Positions 27,238 to 39,945 are shown, counted from the first letter of the stretch. The stretch is 64,000 bases of DNA from Ooceraea biroi (GCF_003672135.1 NC_039517.1:9076601-9140600); one strand, 5' to 3'. Made by a program: numbers and translations. The notes: generated from the letters alone by a model not told the origin.

Positions 27238-27275
27238 TTAAGGAATAAGGAAACCGAAAGAGTTCCTTACCTTAA
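27238..27275. other. 13-bp hairpin with a two-base bulge
   Basis: TTAAGG-AA-TAAGGAA on the left pairs with TTCCTTACCTTAA on the right across a 10-nt loop. It lies 140 bases after the cluster at 27021-27100 and may belong to the same structured or repeat-derived unit. Confidence 0.45.
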
Positions 27276-29277
27276 TCTGCCTTCAGGAACCTCGGGCGGG
27301 AATGATTAATTTTTTTTATCTTTTTTTGTCTTTGGCATTGTATCATTGAACCATTTGTGAAACGAAGCGTCAGCAGCGTTCTGCTGGTGACACGGGATTT
27401 CAGGATACGGCTGGTTCGCCGAGCATTTTGCGGCTGCGACGAAGCCGAGAGCTCGTGATCAGGGTCGTTACTTACGGTCGATTCGACTTTACGGATGATT
27501 TACGGTCGCTGCGGTCTAACGCGCCTCTCAAGAAGGGCTAAGAAAGAAGGGCACGAGGAAAGAAACATTGTCGCTATCTTCCGGTACCATGAAAAGCACA
27601 CAATTTTGATCCGATAAAACACTCCTTCCACCCATCGACAATATTATCGCTGACAAATTGCCGGGGCGCGCTCTATGCATACCGTATTGACCGTTTGCAT
27701 TGTACCGACGTGACACGACACAAAATGCTCAAACAACACGACGCGCGCGCACTGAATTTGATTGTATCTCTTCCGGTTCATGGAAATGTTCAGTCGAAAT
27801 GGCGTTTATTCTCCCCGTGATCAATCTCGCAGGCGGCACCACGAGTAGGTACTCATTAAATGCAATGACCGTGTAAAAATAAACGTATATGTGACGAAAA
27901 AAGCGGTGCAGCGCGTTTTCGAGAGGTAGGTATCGTTGCGCTTCTCGGAGTGATAAACTCTCGTAAAATCGAAGTTTCGGTCAAATCTGTTTACTCGAAT
28001 AGCAGAAACGTGCTGTTACATCGTTTTCCCGCCAGAAGAATCTGTCGATCTGCCGCGATTTATTTATGAGGATCAGTTTGAATCTCCGTTAAATCGATCC
28101 ACGAACGGTTGTTACTTTACGGATGATTTACCGAGTTCACGGACGGATGCACGCGACGTGTACCCGATTACAAAGCTGCCGCGATCATATTGACGCGATA
28201 CTAAAACAGATATCACCGAAGCGTGAGCAGATTACGCTACCGACGTTTCATGACCCTGAAGAGGAAGATGTGCCCCTGGGAGTAGCAATTAGATCTTAAA
28301 CCGTAAACACACCGATATGTGTCCCGTTATAACACTCTGGTAATTATCTTCGAGATATCCGAGATCTCTCGAAAAATTTTATTTCTTATCTGATTGCACG
28401 TGCCGGTATCAAAGCTGCAAAACTCGAGCGAAACTTATCGAAACGGGGAAATGAAAAGAGAAACTGATTATTTTTGTAACAGAATGAAAATTGATTGTAA
28501 CTCGAATGGAACAAATCGGAGAACGCGTGTCGCGGTGGGCTGGAACAATTTGTAAGATCCGCGTCGTGCTAGCGCTCGTAATGGTCGGGAGAACGTCTGT
28601 TAGTGTCGCCTTTTAAGGCCGTTTTCGTCATTCTTCGATCGCTTACACGTACTCCGTCCGGCTTTGCAGAGTGAAACTCCGGCATAACCATATGCGGACA
28701 GTCGGCCGACTGTCAGCTGACTTTTAATCAGACCTCATTGTTTGACTACCGACGCGATCAGTAATAATCTACGAGTACTCGCCACGTGGAATCTTGCTGT
28801 CTAGTCAGATTTTGGCAGAATGCGACGAAAGCGGAATAGCACCTACGCCTGCAGTCTAAGCACTCGCGTTCTCAAGCGGATCTAAATTAGGCGTGAAAGT
28901 GCTTCTCCGTCGATTTTATTATTATAAAAATCGGTAAAAGCAAATAAAACAACGATTTCGTCCGAAACCGCATCCCGGATCGAGTTGAATAATCACTCTC
29001 CAATCGGATACTCACTCTCGAATGGAATTCTCAAGACATTGCGTCTTCTCGTATCATATCCCGTGTTCGATCTCTGCTATCGTGCGATTCGCTTCGCAAC
29101 TGCTTCTCATCGCTCGCGCTCGTTTTGTAATACGTGCACCGCCACGGTGTACAGGTGTTCCCTCGTCCCCACTACGCAAACGATGACGCGAGGCACCTTA
29201 CCGAAGGTAGTACACCTATCCTCGTGGTACCTGCGTCGAGAAGTGAGACGCATCGTGGCGAGTGGGAGCGGAGTGCG

Positions 29278-29373
29278 AAAAGAGAGAGCGAGCGAGAGGC
29301 ACTCGCGCCAAGGAGGGAACCACAGCTCTTCCAGCGAGTCAGTCACACGCTCGAGCATGTTCGATGGGGACGC
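29278..29373 (+). promoter_or_regulatory. candidate TATA-less promoter: GA repeats, initiator and DPE
   Basis: An initiator TCAGTC places the start A at 29341. At +28 to +33 the sequence is GGACGC, which fits the arthropod DPE consensus at exactly the spacing required. A GA-rich block (29278-29299) lies 40-60 bases upstream, as expected for GAGA-factor promoters, and there is no TATA box near -30. Local DNA is GC- and CpG-rich. The match is to core-promoter rules established in Drosophila. No transcript evidence is available here. Confidence 0.45.
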
Positions 29374-29594
29374 GCGCGCTCGTTAAAGCGATCGTCGCGA
29401 CGTACCTTGACGTGTCGACTCGCTTCCGCAGGATATACGCGAGGTGTCTTGAAACGAGAATGTGAAGGAGTCATACCAGCTCCCGAGAAAGGTGCAAGAT
29501 CTGAGTTTTCGCTGATTTGTGGAGATCAAGGAATGCACGATCGATCTGGCGATATGGAATGCGACCAGCAGTGAAATCGCACCGACGAGTCATC
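29341..29594 (+). other. candidate noncoding leader exon from the 29341 promoter
   Basis: From the predicted start at 29341 the sequence runs to a strong donor at 29594/29595 (CATC|GTGAGTGC). ATGs at 29357, 29365 and 29534 open only short frames that end inside the stretch. The 29365 frame, for example, has 33 codons and begins MGTRALVKAI. It therefore looks like a 5' untranslated exon with upstream ORFs that could be spliced to a distant coding exon such as exon C. An alternative donor with weaker match lies at 29490 (AAAG|GTGCAA). The inference rests on the promoter call and the donor only. Confidence 0.3.
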
Positions 29595-31577
29595 GTGAGT
29601 GCCGATCACAAGTGCGCGTGTGTTTTATTACGTGTGCATCGTCGAGTGCATCGTTAAGTGTGCATCGTGCAGAGCACGAAACGTTGCGAAACGTATGTTT
29701 GCAAAGCCTGCGCGCGTATAACGTCTTCGAAATACTTCTCGCATCATCTGAAATGCAAGCGAGCCGCAGCGGCCGGTGCGTTGCGTGCCACCGCGGTCCC
29801 GGGAGTGCGCGATTGCAGCAGGCAGAAAAAGGAAAAGTGTAATGCACGGGGATTTCTAAATGCTCGAGGTCGCGCCGCCGAGGAGAGCGGATGCTTCGAC
29901 GAAACCGCGAGCACGGCGAGCACTCTTTAAAATCGGCCGTATCGCATTCGCGACTCGATCGTTTTTCTTCTTCCATCGCCCGCGCATAGTGCTAATTAAA
30001 TTTTTCCAACCGGTTTAATCCGTATCGATCGGGCCCGCGATAGCTGCCTGCCTGCCTGCCTGCCTGTCTGGGTTCGGTAATTATGTAAAAATGTCACATA
30101 CGCAGAAATTATAGGGCTCGAAGTCGGAATTCAGATTGCGCGCGCGCAAGAATTCCCTTTTGAGGGAACCAAAAAAAGAAAGAAGTTTTAGTTTCCCACC
30201 GCAATTTTTAATCTGGATGCAAATCGCAGATCAAGAATGGAGATTCGATTGACGAAGAGACCGGAGACTGAGTTACTGACAAAATGTCCCAACGAGCTTA
30301 TCTCCGCATAGCGGTATTTAATCTGCGTGTAAATTGAAGAGAGACCTGATACTGTCCATTGAAAAATTCTGAAACGCCTCGATATAGAATTGAAAATCGT
30401 AGATATAACAAAGTTCCTTCAGTATTCGATTCGAATGTCAATGAGAAGAATTATCGGCAGTCCATTATTCATCAACAAGTTCTCGAGATCGTAATTTGTA
30501 TTGAAGATACGAAATATTGTACAAATTACGCTTAAAGCAAACTCCACTTATTCGTTAACCAAATATATCGCGTAAGTCAGTTAGGTACGTTCACTTAAAC
30601 GAATATTTATTGCTGAGAAGCTTATGCGTCAGCGGACTAGAATCTTTATCGATATCGATTGCCGCGTAAACCGGATTCGCCACGAGTATCAAGAACGTCT
30701 GCGACGATAATCTCGACCTTTAAACGCATTCTACAGAAAACGGGTTATCTGTCGTCAAACACTGAATTAAATTTATGTGCTGACGTAACACGCACTATCA
30801 CGCTCGATCACTAGCAGGCTTTGTTTTTTAAAAAAAGAAGTCACTTGATCTTGAAACGTCGCGTTTCGCGTTGCTCTTGCGTCGATCGATTGGAATATCA
30901 TCCTGATCATAACTTCCGATCTTGATCTCGTCTTTTACGAGACACTTATGAGAGATACTTCTCCGGAGATACGGTTTTATTTAACGTCTCCTAAACGCGC
31001 CGGGCTGAGGTAACGAGCGGCAGCTGATTTTATAGATCTCGTCGAGATTACCGCATAGCCCATGCATGTATGGTTAAAAACTCATCGATTTTAATATTGG
31101 CCTCATTAAAATTCTCCCTGCGTCAGGCATTGGAGCGTACGATGGGTTATAAATAATTGAAGGCGAACGACAGCGGGTGATTACGCGAGTATCAGCTGCA
31201 TCATCTCCCCATTCGGGGACGGTGCTCTCACCTCCTCGCGGACAGTCTGTTCGTGCGCGACACATGAACTTTTAATTAGTCGCGCGGATTACTTCGTTAG
31301 CTCGGAACGCGACGTTTATCGGCCGTAAACGGAAGCGACGAACAACCGGAGCAATTGGCTTCAGTGGCAGCCGGGTGGAACCAGACGCTTCGCGTTTTGT
31401 CGAAGCACTCCCTCGTATCTCCCGAAACTGCCCGTTTTCTCGAGTTTTACGTTGCGGAACGCAAATAACGTGTGCTCTAAGAGGATGTGACACCGTAAAT
31501 GCCACGCAGGACGCTTGCATCAGCATCCGGGAACGTCGTGAACACGTGCGTCGACGCTACACTGAAGGCTCGATGAC
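29595..31577. other. intron-like stretch, no supported gene
   Basis: GC-rich to about 29940 and then AT-rich. It contains a TGCC tetranucleotide repeat at 30044-30069. A frame at 29658-29930 contains a chance-looking Cys/His pattern but no ATG. Nothing else is supported. Confidence 0.55.
30044..30069. repeat. (CTGC)n tetranucleotide microsatellite
   Basis: Five to six copies of CTGC/TGCC, the last interrupted (CTGTCTG). It lies in noncoding-looking sequence. Confidence 0.95.
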
Positions 31578-31740
31578 ATGGGAGCCGGCAAAATGAATAG
31601 AGACATTCCCAGCAGCACCCTCGCGACCTTGAGGGGGATCCTGGTGAGCTCGTTGTCGAGAGAGAATCTCGGGCCGCACGACCTCCCCGTGCACGAGCAC
31701 ATAAGGCATCGACCGCCCAGAAAGGTGCACTTTCACGAAG
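31578..31740 (+). CDS. candidate alternative first coding exon B with an RKVHF motif
   Basis: An in-frame stop at 31563 is followed by ATG at 31578 (MGAGKMNRDIP) and a second ATG at 31593. The frame runs 54 codons to the donor CACGAAG|GTAAAT in phase 1. Codons end overwhelmingly in G or C. The peptide is Ser/Leu/His/Arg-rich, and its last residues are PPRKVHFHE. RKVHF fits the known protein phosphatase 1 docking pattern (R/K-V-x-F), although the motif is short and often occurs by chance. It has no signal peptide or membrane span. Joined to exon C, the split codon becomes Gly. A minus-strand ATG frame (31520-31702) uses the same wobble positions and cannot be excluded by codon bias. The plus reading is preferred because of its donor and phase. 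The protein is not recognised. Confidence 0.5.
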
Positions 31741-34119
31741 GTAAATCGTGGATAGAAAGAAATGACCGCCTGAAGAGAGGAGAGGCGGATTTTTTGCGGA
31801 CGAGTACGCACTGTCCATTTTCATACTGAATTCAGCGATCGCGTGATTCTTCGCCTTTTATCCTTCTTCTTCTTGGAAATCAAACGTGCCCGGCCACGCA
31901 TGGTATTATAAAAACGATATCTTCCGGGAGGATACGAGTGTAAGAACTCGAATCAGTCAAGATTTCGAAGCGCAGAATCCAATTTGCGTTCGAGATGCGC
32001 TCAAAGTAGCCGGCTTGATTGCGCGAGAGCGCATTAGGTTCCCAACGATCGCGTGCGGCCGCACGCTGCGTTTCCTTCCCATCATAAATGCGCGATGATT
32101 TAAATATAAAGCGAAGGAAGCGGCGCGCCCATCGCGGCCAATGACATCGCCGATCGATTAAATCGATCCCCATGCGCGATTTATGTCTACTATAGCCGTT
32201 CATCGGGTGCCTGTAACGAGCCAGATATTCAATATCGCGTATCCCACGGGTATCGATTCGCGTAGATTTGAATAATTATCACGCAGTAATTATCCGGACG
32301 AATCAATTTGCGTACGCAACCTCGGTTCACATTCTATTAATAAATCATTTCAGGTCGCGTGAAATGATCAAACCCTGAATTTTCATCAGACGCGAGTTTA
32401 TCTTTCTCAAACTTATTTATGATATAAAATTATTACGAACGGTCGAACGACGGTACTTCGAGTCTGAGAAAACTAATCTCGCTGCTTCACTCGTGACGTA
32501 TTCTCTGATTCAATTCAAATTAATGTTAAAAACTCGAATTGACTATGCATCGAGCGCTAAGTAGCAGTTCGCCTTCGGCGTGCGCTTCAAGGATAGCACC
32601 AGTTTGCACGTTTCATTTACGAGTGACATTGCGCGCGTAACGCTCTTACTCAACCAGCAGTCGACAAGACAGGCGACGCGGCGATTTTCTCAGGCGTAAT
32701 TGACCCGCCCTAATGAACGTCCGCGATACTATAATAAAATCCCCAGAGCGTTCCGCAGCAGAAACCTCGCTCGGTTCACGAGCGTACCTGTTAATTGCGC
32801 AGAAATGTCTATAATACCGTATCCACTACGGGATCGCCATCGCGCGACGATGGAGACCTCAATGCACCGAGCTAGCCGGATTCTGCAACCAGTAGCTTTG
32901 ATGTTCAATTTTCCACGTATTATATTCCCACGTATGTCATTCAAAGACAAAATGTTCAAGATATGCTATTAAACGTAACTATTTTAACGTGGAAAAAATA
33001 TTTTATATATGATATTAAATTAATAGATGGTCGCTGACATACATCTGTTAGGCGAATTCCTTCATCGGCGGAAGCACGCGACGGGGATGCATGAAATAAC
33101 GCGGCTTCCTTACGAGGAGCGAGGAGAAACTCGCACAGTGGCGACGGTGTCCCGATAAAAATCTCGCGACGCGCTTCTCGTTAAGCGCATTAAATGCCTG
33201 ACGCTGCTTAGGAAGTAACGTCAGACTGTTGCACCGCCAACCACTTCATAGCCATTCTGGGAACGATCGTTTCCTCAACAGCGGATCCCAGACAATTAGG
33301 TACCGTGCGCGCACTTGCTCCGTGACTAATAGAATCCCCGTTGATGTCACGCGCTGAAAAGTACGCGAACGTTCGCGAACGCCGGGCGTCGCGACGTTGT
33401 CCCTGCATGGTTTCAACTCGAGTGCCGATAAGTGCTCGATCGAGAGAGAATGCAACGCGGCGTAATTAGAATGTCGTCACTCGGAACGATCCACACGCGA
33501 AGCGCGGTGAGGAAACGCGATGCGTGACGACACGCGTTTCGATAAGCTAATCAGCTGTTAATTGAGAAACCTAGCTCCCCCGGGAGCAAGTGGCATTTCA
33601 GACTGTTAATGAATCTTTCTTTCATTTAATTCTCGAAGCTCTTGATAGAGATTTATGATATTCGCAAGCGACGAGAAGCGTTCACCATCATCCGCGATTC
33701 TATTAGCGAGCTCGTGTGAGCAGAAAGAGCCTCGAGGATGGAAAAGGACGCGTGAGCAGGCCCCGGTGATTGTTAATTACTGGCTAAGTCAATCCACGTC
33801 CCAATTAATTGGCCCGACGTTCGCGTTCACGCGGTCCCGTCTCCCATCCACGCTATTTTCGTTAACTTGCACGCGATTCAGAAACGCAACGAAAACTGCC
33901 CCTTCGGGAAGGGAAGCTGGACAGCACAGACTCTTAATTTCCGATTCTAATTTCCTCAAACGACTAGCCCCAAGGGCCGATCATTTCTCGTTACCGTGTG
34001 GAGCACTACATTTGCTCTAAATTGACAGAACTTGGCAGAAAGTGCATTGTGTGATTAAATATTTTTAATTATTGTAACAATAATATTAATATTATTAATT
34101 AATAATACAAAAGGAGTTT

Positions 34120-34165
34120 TCTTTCAAGTATCTTTCAAGTATCTTTCAAGTATCATATTCAAGTA
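34120..34165. repeat. 11-bp tandem repeat (TCTTTCAAGTA), 3-4 copies
   Basis: Three copies of TCTTTCAAGTA in tandem, followed by two decayed partial copies (CATATTCAAGTATCATATTC). It lies in AT-rich sequence about 850 bases upstream of the recursive splice site. Confidence 0.85.
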
Positions 34166-34988
34166 TCATATTCTCTTTGGGGAATTGTGAGAAAAATAAT
34201 ATCGACAAATTTGACAGCACTGTTTCGTAACATATGCATTGTCATGCTAGATGTTGGATCAAAATATCCTTTGATAATATCGAACCAGGTGGTTCGGTAC
34301 GCAACGGGAAGGATATTGACGCGTGAGAGTTCGCCAGAATCAATATTTGACGCGTGGTAACAAAATTTAGTAGGAGATCATGCGACGGTGTTTGCTATCC
34401 ACGTGTTTACACCGGATAAAGATCGATGCAGTTTCCATCACGGATCGGCCGTTGTCATTCCACGTCATCGGAATCGTATCATACACGTACCTCGAAACTA
34501 GAACAACCAATATCATTTCCTTGCCCGGGGGGTAGATCACACAAGCGGATGTAATAATCGTACACGAGACACTTATCGTTCTACTTTGAAGCCATAGAAA
34601 AAACCCAAGTTGCACGAATTTCCTCTTCCCCTGACATGTCTTAATATCCCATCGCATCTCTGCGTTAAGAAAACATCGTAGTATTCTCGTGTAACTGACG
34701 TTATACCGGCAGCGTTTGCGACATGGCTATATCTCAGGAAGGAACGCCTACTATTTCTCACAGTGCGCGCACCATATTTTTTCCTCAGGCGTGCTCACGA
34801 GTTTTACGGGGGATGTTTCGTCCTGTACTTCCTGCGCGAGAAACGTAACGTCTCACGTTCGATGGACTGCCGTTTGCCGTTCAGGAATATTTCTATCTGC
34901 ATTGCGCCAAAACTTAGGCCGCTGCTAGCAAGCACGACGTTGCACGACATCATTTAGTCGTTCGATAATAATTACCGTAAATCTCACG

Positions 34989-35020
34989 TTTGCTCTGTCT
35001 TCTCTGTTTCAGGTGAGTAC
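34989..35020 (+). promoter_or_regulatory. candidate recursive (ratchet) splice site
   Basis: A pyrimidine tract (TTTGCTCTGTCTTCTCTG) leads to TTTCAG and is followed with no gap by GTGAGTAC. The junction is 35012|35013. An A-containing branch region (CGTAAATCTCAC) lies just upstream. Abutting 3' and 5' splice sites with nothing between them form the known signature of recursive splicing in long fly introns, where the 5' exon joins the CAG and regenerates a donor. It lies on the same strand as exons A, B and C. No coding exon is visible around it. Confidence 0.6.
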
Positions 35021-37644
35021 CCTGCCATAAAGGGCCGCTATACACGACGCCCGGATAATCGCGGTATGTAGACTTGTGTGCGAGTGAAATGACTGTGCTG
35101 AACACGCAGTGTTTCGGTCCTTCTCTCGAGACACTTCATTTCATGCCACGCTTTCAACAACGGCAATCCGATACAAAATGCGAACCGATACGTTATGCCA
35201 ATCAGGCGTGCCCGACACCGGGGCTAGAGTTTCGACGAGTTCAGTAACTCGCCGCGATATACGCGCGACTCGAACCGACAAATGAAACTTCCAAAGTGGC
35301 CGTTTTCTCCATCGGCTGTCGTAATTGCAGCTGGGGATGCAATTTCCGCGCGTGCCATCGACGCAATCGAAATTATGTCGTTTTTCGCGAGTTCCGATAG
35401 CCTGCACGCCGGCTAGCTATAAATTCGTGGTGCTTCCCGTGCCGGGCTGTCGGCGCGACGACGCAGGAATGGGCCGAGCTGCCTTTTAAAGGGAAGATGA
35501 AGGAAATTACGGCCGGATTAATCCCTGAGATTAGGGGGGAATTTACATATCGGGGCCCTGTGAGAAGTACGCGGCGGTCACGCGATATTGCACTTCAACG
35601 CAGCTGCATTCCGCGGGATCCCACCGCTCGAAGGGATAAGCGAAAATGATCGGTGTGCCATATTTCAGAGTCGCTTTATCGGTGAAGTCGCCTTTTACGA
35701 CGTCGTTATCGTTGCCAAGTCACAAAGGAAAGAGGTGGAGGGAGAAAGGGAGAGATGGACCGATCGCGAGAATTTAAGTTCCTCTTCACGGGAATAAAAT
35801 GCACGTGCTTAAAAGGGCTTAATTCGCGCCCAAAGGGCGCATTTCGTGCCACGAATCGTGCCGAACGGAACTCTGACACAGCGCGCGCACTCGTCGCACG
35901 TCTCTTTTTCTCTCGTACATTATGTACATCGTGTCGAGCGGCATGAGAGTGGCACGAGTACATGCTATTGAAGGGAAGACCCTTTCCCGAGCACTTTTGG
36001 CCAAAAGCAATACCTTGCCTCGAAAAGATGTCGGGCGTGACGAGCAATTAATTCCAGACCCTTCGAACTCTCGGTCGTTTGTGGGAAAGTTTGTCGTGTG
36101 TGCCGTCGATAGTTTCGGGTCTTTCTTAATGAGCTCTTGAATGTCAAAGAGGCTGAAGGAGGACACGTGACACCTCATTAATGCCTAACGCATCGCCGAT
36201 CGTCCGCGGGAAGGCGCCTCCAAGAACGACGCAACCCTGAACCGACGTGAGAGGTCGACTCGAGGAGAAAGAACAAGAAACGAAGTCTGCTGTTGACGTG
36301 CATTTATAAAGCGAATCTCGAAACGATGACGTCGTTGAGGAATGTCGACAAATATTGACTTTAGAGTAATAGCATTATTGATGATCATTGACTGCACTAG
36401 TAGGTCATTATAAATATCAGCGAACGATATCAGTATTTTATGTAGTGCAAATAATTTATCTTCGTTTATGATTAGGAAAAGATCAATTCTGTGCGTTACT
36501 AAGTTTAAACATTTATCATCACAGAGATGATCAGTTTTGTACAATATTCCTTCTAATATATTTTCTGAAAAATTGTCCACTTAATGTTGTGAAAATAGAT
36601 TTGACTTGATTACTCAAACGTAATGCGTGTGTTTCACTTTTCAATGAATTGACTGATAACGCGCTTTACGTCCGGCGCAATTATCGTTTTCTACGTAACG
36701 AAAGCCAACTCATGTTTTACACGCTAATATTTATGATCACGCGGCGATAAATAGCGAGATTAAGATACTCTTATCGCACTGTCACAAATTACGATTTCCA
36801 TATGTGCGAGGCATCGGTAGATGCAATTTCCTTCGGTCTTGCTGTACGATCGCACGTAAAACGATCGTCATAAAGCTTAGAATGTGATGTTGCAGAGATA
36901 TTTTAATCCAGCAAGACCGGTTCAATGTTGCGGAATATAATATTTTACAGACGAATAACGCTTCGTCGCATCTCGTGTCTATCACGACTATTTTTCTTCT
37001 CCGCTGCGTAATCGTGCAAACCCTCATAAAATAATGTAGAATTCGCGTAATGTTCAAAGATTGCAGCTTCCACGCTCGATCAGCGCGCAACGGTCCTCCG
37101 CTCGGTGTTTTACTCGCGCCCGTCCGTTTGATCGACGTCGTCGGACGTAGCGATTGGCATTCTGATTGGCGCCTATCAGAGAACCGATTTCGCAGACTCC
37201 GCTTCAGACGCTAGGTATCGACATTCGGATAAAGACGATCGCGGTATCTGTTTCCGCTACGAATTCTCTCCGATGCCAAGAAGATTTGAATAGGGCAATA
37301 TGGAGACCCAGCTGCAGCTTTACGAAATAATACTGCATACGATATAAATGCGTTACGAAAGTGCTTCATTTTATTAGATCGCTCGGTGTATTACTCGCAC
37401 GAATACATTTGACCTCGGTGCATTCGGTTCGATAAAACATTCTGCCGCCGCAGAAAAGTTCACAATGCCGTTCTTAGCAGGGTACTTTTGTTCTCGCGTG
37501 ATTCGCGCGCTTGCATAAGCCGCGAAGTGCAACTTTTTTAACGCGGAGGTCTTAACCACAGCTGACGTGGAAGCTTTGTTTCTGTGGCAAAAAATATTTA
37601 ATTCTTCTCTGCCGTATATTACGGTCGAGTACGTACAGTCGTTG

Positions 37645-37667
37645 AGAAAGAAAGAAAGAAAAAGAGA
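37645..37667. repeat. GAAA-rich simple repeat
   Basis: GAAAGAAAGAAAGAAAAAGAGA, a short purine-only repeat in noncoding-looking DNA. Confidence 0.85.
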
Positions 37668-39945
37668 ATCGATGATTAAACGTATTACATTCTGAACAAA
37701 ACATGTCAAGATTTTGCTTTCATTAGCTGCTAATTTTCTTCCTTTTCCTCCTCTTGTTTCCCCTGTAATCTTATTAAGGTCAAGTCATTTTATACTTTAG
37801 CATATTAAAATTAAAAGTTAACAAGTATAATGCGTTCAAAGATGCTCGCTGAAAAATCTGTCGCAGAGTCAGTCACATGACTAAGTGCTACTAAACAATC
37901 GGCTGATCAATCGACATGGTGTCAACGATATCAAAAGCCGAGCTAGATAAACGCGTTCCATATAAAGGGATCCGGGATCAGTGATCCGGGACAATCCGCT
38001 CGACTCGTTTATGCCGCGGCTTTCGATTCAGTGCTGACAGGTATGGGCGATATTCCGTCCTCGTTTGTGATTCACGAATTCCACGGGCGGGCCGACAATG
38101 GCGGGATTAAGATGCACAAACGAACTGCTTCCATTCAACGAGATGCACTTAGTATCCTCTTTGCCCTCCTGCGGATATCCGCCTTTCTACGCGACCGGAA
38201 TAGTGCGATCGGAATAATGCATTCAGAATAGTGGAGGCGCGTATTGTGATTGTTGTTGCATCGGCGCGAAATTACTAATGCTCGTCGGAACGGTTAAACG
38301 TGGACGATGATGCAGAATAATGCAGGAAAGATGAAAGCTTCTATGCTGTCGCAATTATTTGGCATTCTGTTTTAAACAATTAAATATCGGCATTTTCCAT
38401 GATGTTAATTCAATTGATCATTAAAAATGAATAGTCTTTATTCGCGTATCTTGCTATTAATTTCCAACGGCTTTCAGCTATAGTCTTGATTTATCGCAGC
38501 GGGAAATTTAGATTCAATGTGTTCGTTATCTGAAAAATCCTACTTTGCAACATACTTTTTTCCTATTGTCTAACGGGAAGCAACGGAAAAAATAGCGATT
38601 TTGCGGAAGGTGAGTTTGAATGGACAAAAATAGTACCGCATATGCTATTTCTGGGAAGAAGCGATGCCTGCGTGCTGGAAAATGTTCTTTCTCAAGAACA
38701 AAAGCGTCGTCCTGATGTAAGGGTCGTAATCACGAGTGTGTCGAAAAAATATTCCCGTTCACCAAAAATTCGCATCCATCCCTCGAGACCCATCGCTTTT
38801 TTCAGTTTGGTGATTTCTGGTGATTAAAAAGTCAAAGCATAAAAGGGCGAAACATCGATACATTAATATTGCTTTTATAATAAATTCATTTTTCTGAACG
38901 CGGTACAATCTTGCATAATTAACGACGGAAATTAATTCTCGCATGAATAGCGCAACGGGCAAATGTTTTCTCGTTCGCGCAGTAACTCGCAGCCGTTATA
39001 ATTGAGTTCTCGTTCTGTTTTCTGCTAAATTTACGCCCGTTACGCTTGTCGACGCTACCGGCAGTGGGTCACCGTCACAATCCCCGGTCATTGTGAGCAC
39101 GGCACGAAAATTCAATTGGGAAAGTTCATTATCCAAATTATCCAAAGCGGCATTAACCCGAGTAGTTATACCGTCTTATCAAAGATCCGATGAACTTGAA
39201 CTCTGAGCGATGCAGCGTAAGAAGCGTAATAAATTAATGACTCCATCTTTTCCCGTCCGAGCAAATTTTAAGACGTGATGCAAGCATTGATCCGATCGCG
39301 CAGATATATCGGACGATGACACCACCAGTTCTTTGGTCTCGCGCTTTTGTACCTCAAAAACACTTGATAATTCGTCGAAGATGTTGAGATGTTTCGCCAA
39401 AACCAGTCGCGATAGTGAAACAAAGGAGGTTGCGACGTCAACGTTATCTCGATCGAATAAAACTGCCAAGTCTCACGATACACTTGACATAAATCTCGAA
39501 CGCGATAAAAGGGTCACAGTAACGAGCGATACGACCGATCGTTAATGCCGCGCACGAATCGTGCCGGCGATTTTACGACGAAGCTTTAAGGCGAATTTTT
39601 CATCCCACTTTCGGCGATTGAAACTTTATAGACCGATATCGTCGAGATTTCGTCGAAAGTGAGAGCCTACAATTATCCTCGCGGCGTCAGCGTTGTCGCG
39701 ATAGAGGCACAATATTGCTTTTCTCTTAGAGGTGTAACTTTAAGAAGACAAGTTGTCGCGACGCGTATTAGCTTTCTTTATCTTCTCTTCTCAGTGAAAT
39801 TACAGTGTACAGTGTTGAGCTAAATGAAATTATCGGTGACTTCGCGAAGCTCTCCATTACGCGCAAGATTCGTTGAGCAACATAATGCAATCTGGAAAAA
39901 AGTTTTGCTCGTGTTTCAATATCGTCTCAGATAAAGGCAATTTTC

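Larger units (their letters stand above)
12617..29240. other. long intron-like stretch, no supported gene
   Basis: No exon could be supported. The stretch contains a TTAA-bounded foldback element (14382-14819), a 52-nt hairpin (16488-16539) and a cluster of small hairpins (27021-27275). Open frames such as 18329-18820, 21767-22021 and 23881-24222 have no codon bias and overlap frames on the other strand. Near 19482 there is an imperfect GGTCGGTT repeat, and near 19640 a 12-bp duplication (TAATTTCCACGG twice). Confidence 0.6.

Noticed and set aside
29658..29930. Cys/His pattern resembling a zinc finger (YVCKACARITSSKYFSHHLKC)
   Set aside because: The frame has no ATG, a stop lies just upstream, and the spacing does not match a standard C2H2 or zinc-knuckle finger. 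Probably chance in GC-rich sequence.
36185..36580. 131-codon minus-strand frame with an Ile/Leu/Asp-rich start
   Set aside because: It begins with GTG, its first half is simply AT-rich and its second half changes to an Arg-rich composition, as expected for a chance frame crossing a base-composition boundary.
38020..38050. Possible third recursive splice site, GACAG|GTATGGG at 38040/38041
   Set aside because: The upstream pyrimidine tract is poor and broken by purines, so it does not match the quality of the sites at 35012 and 54840.
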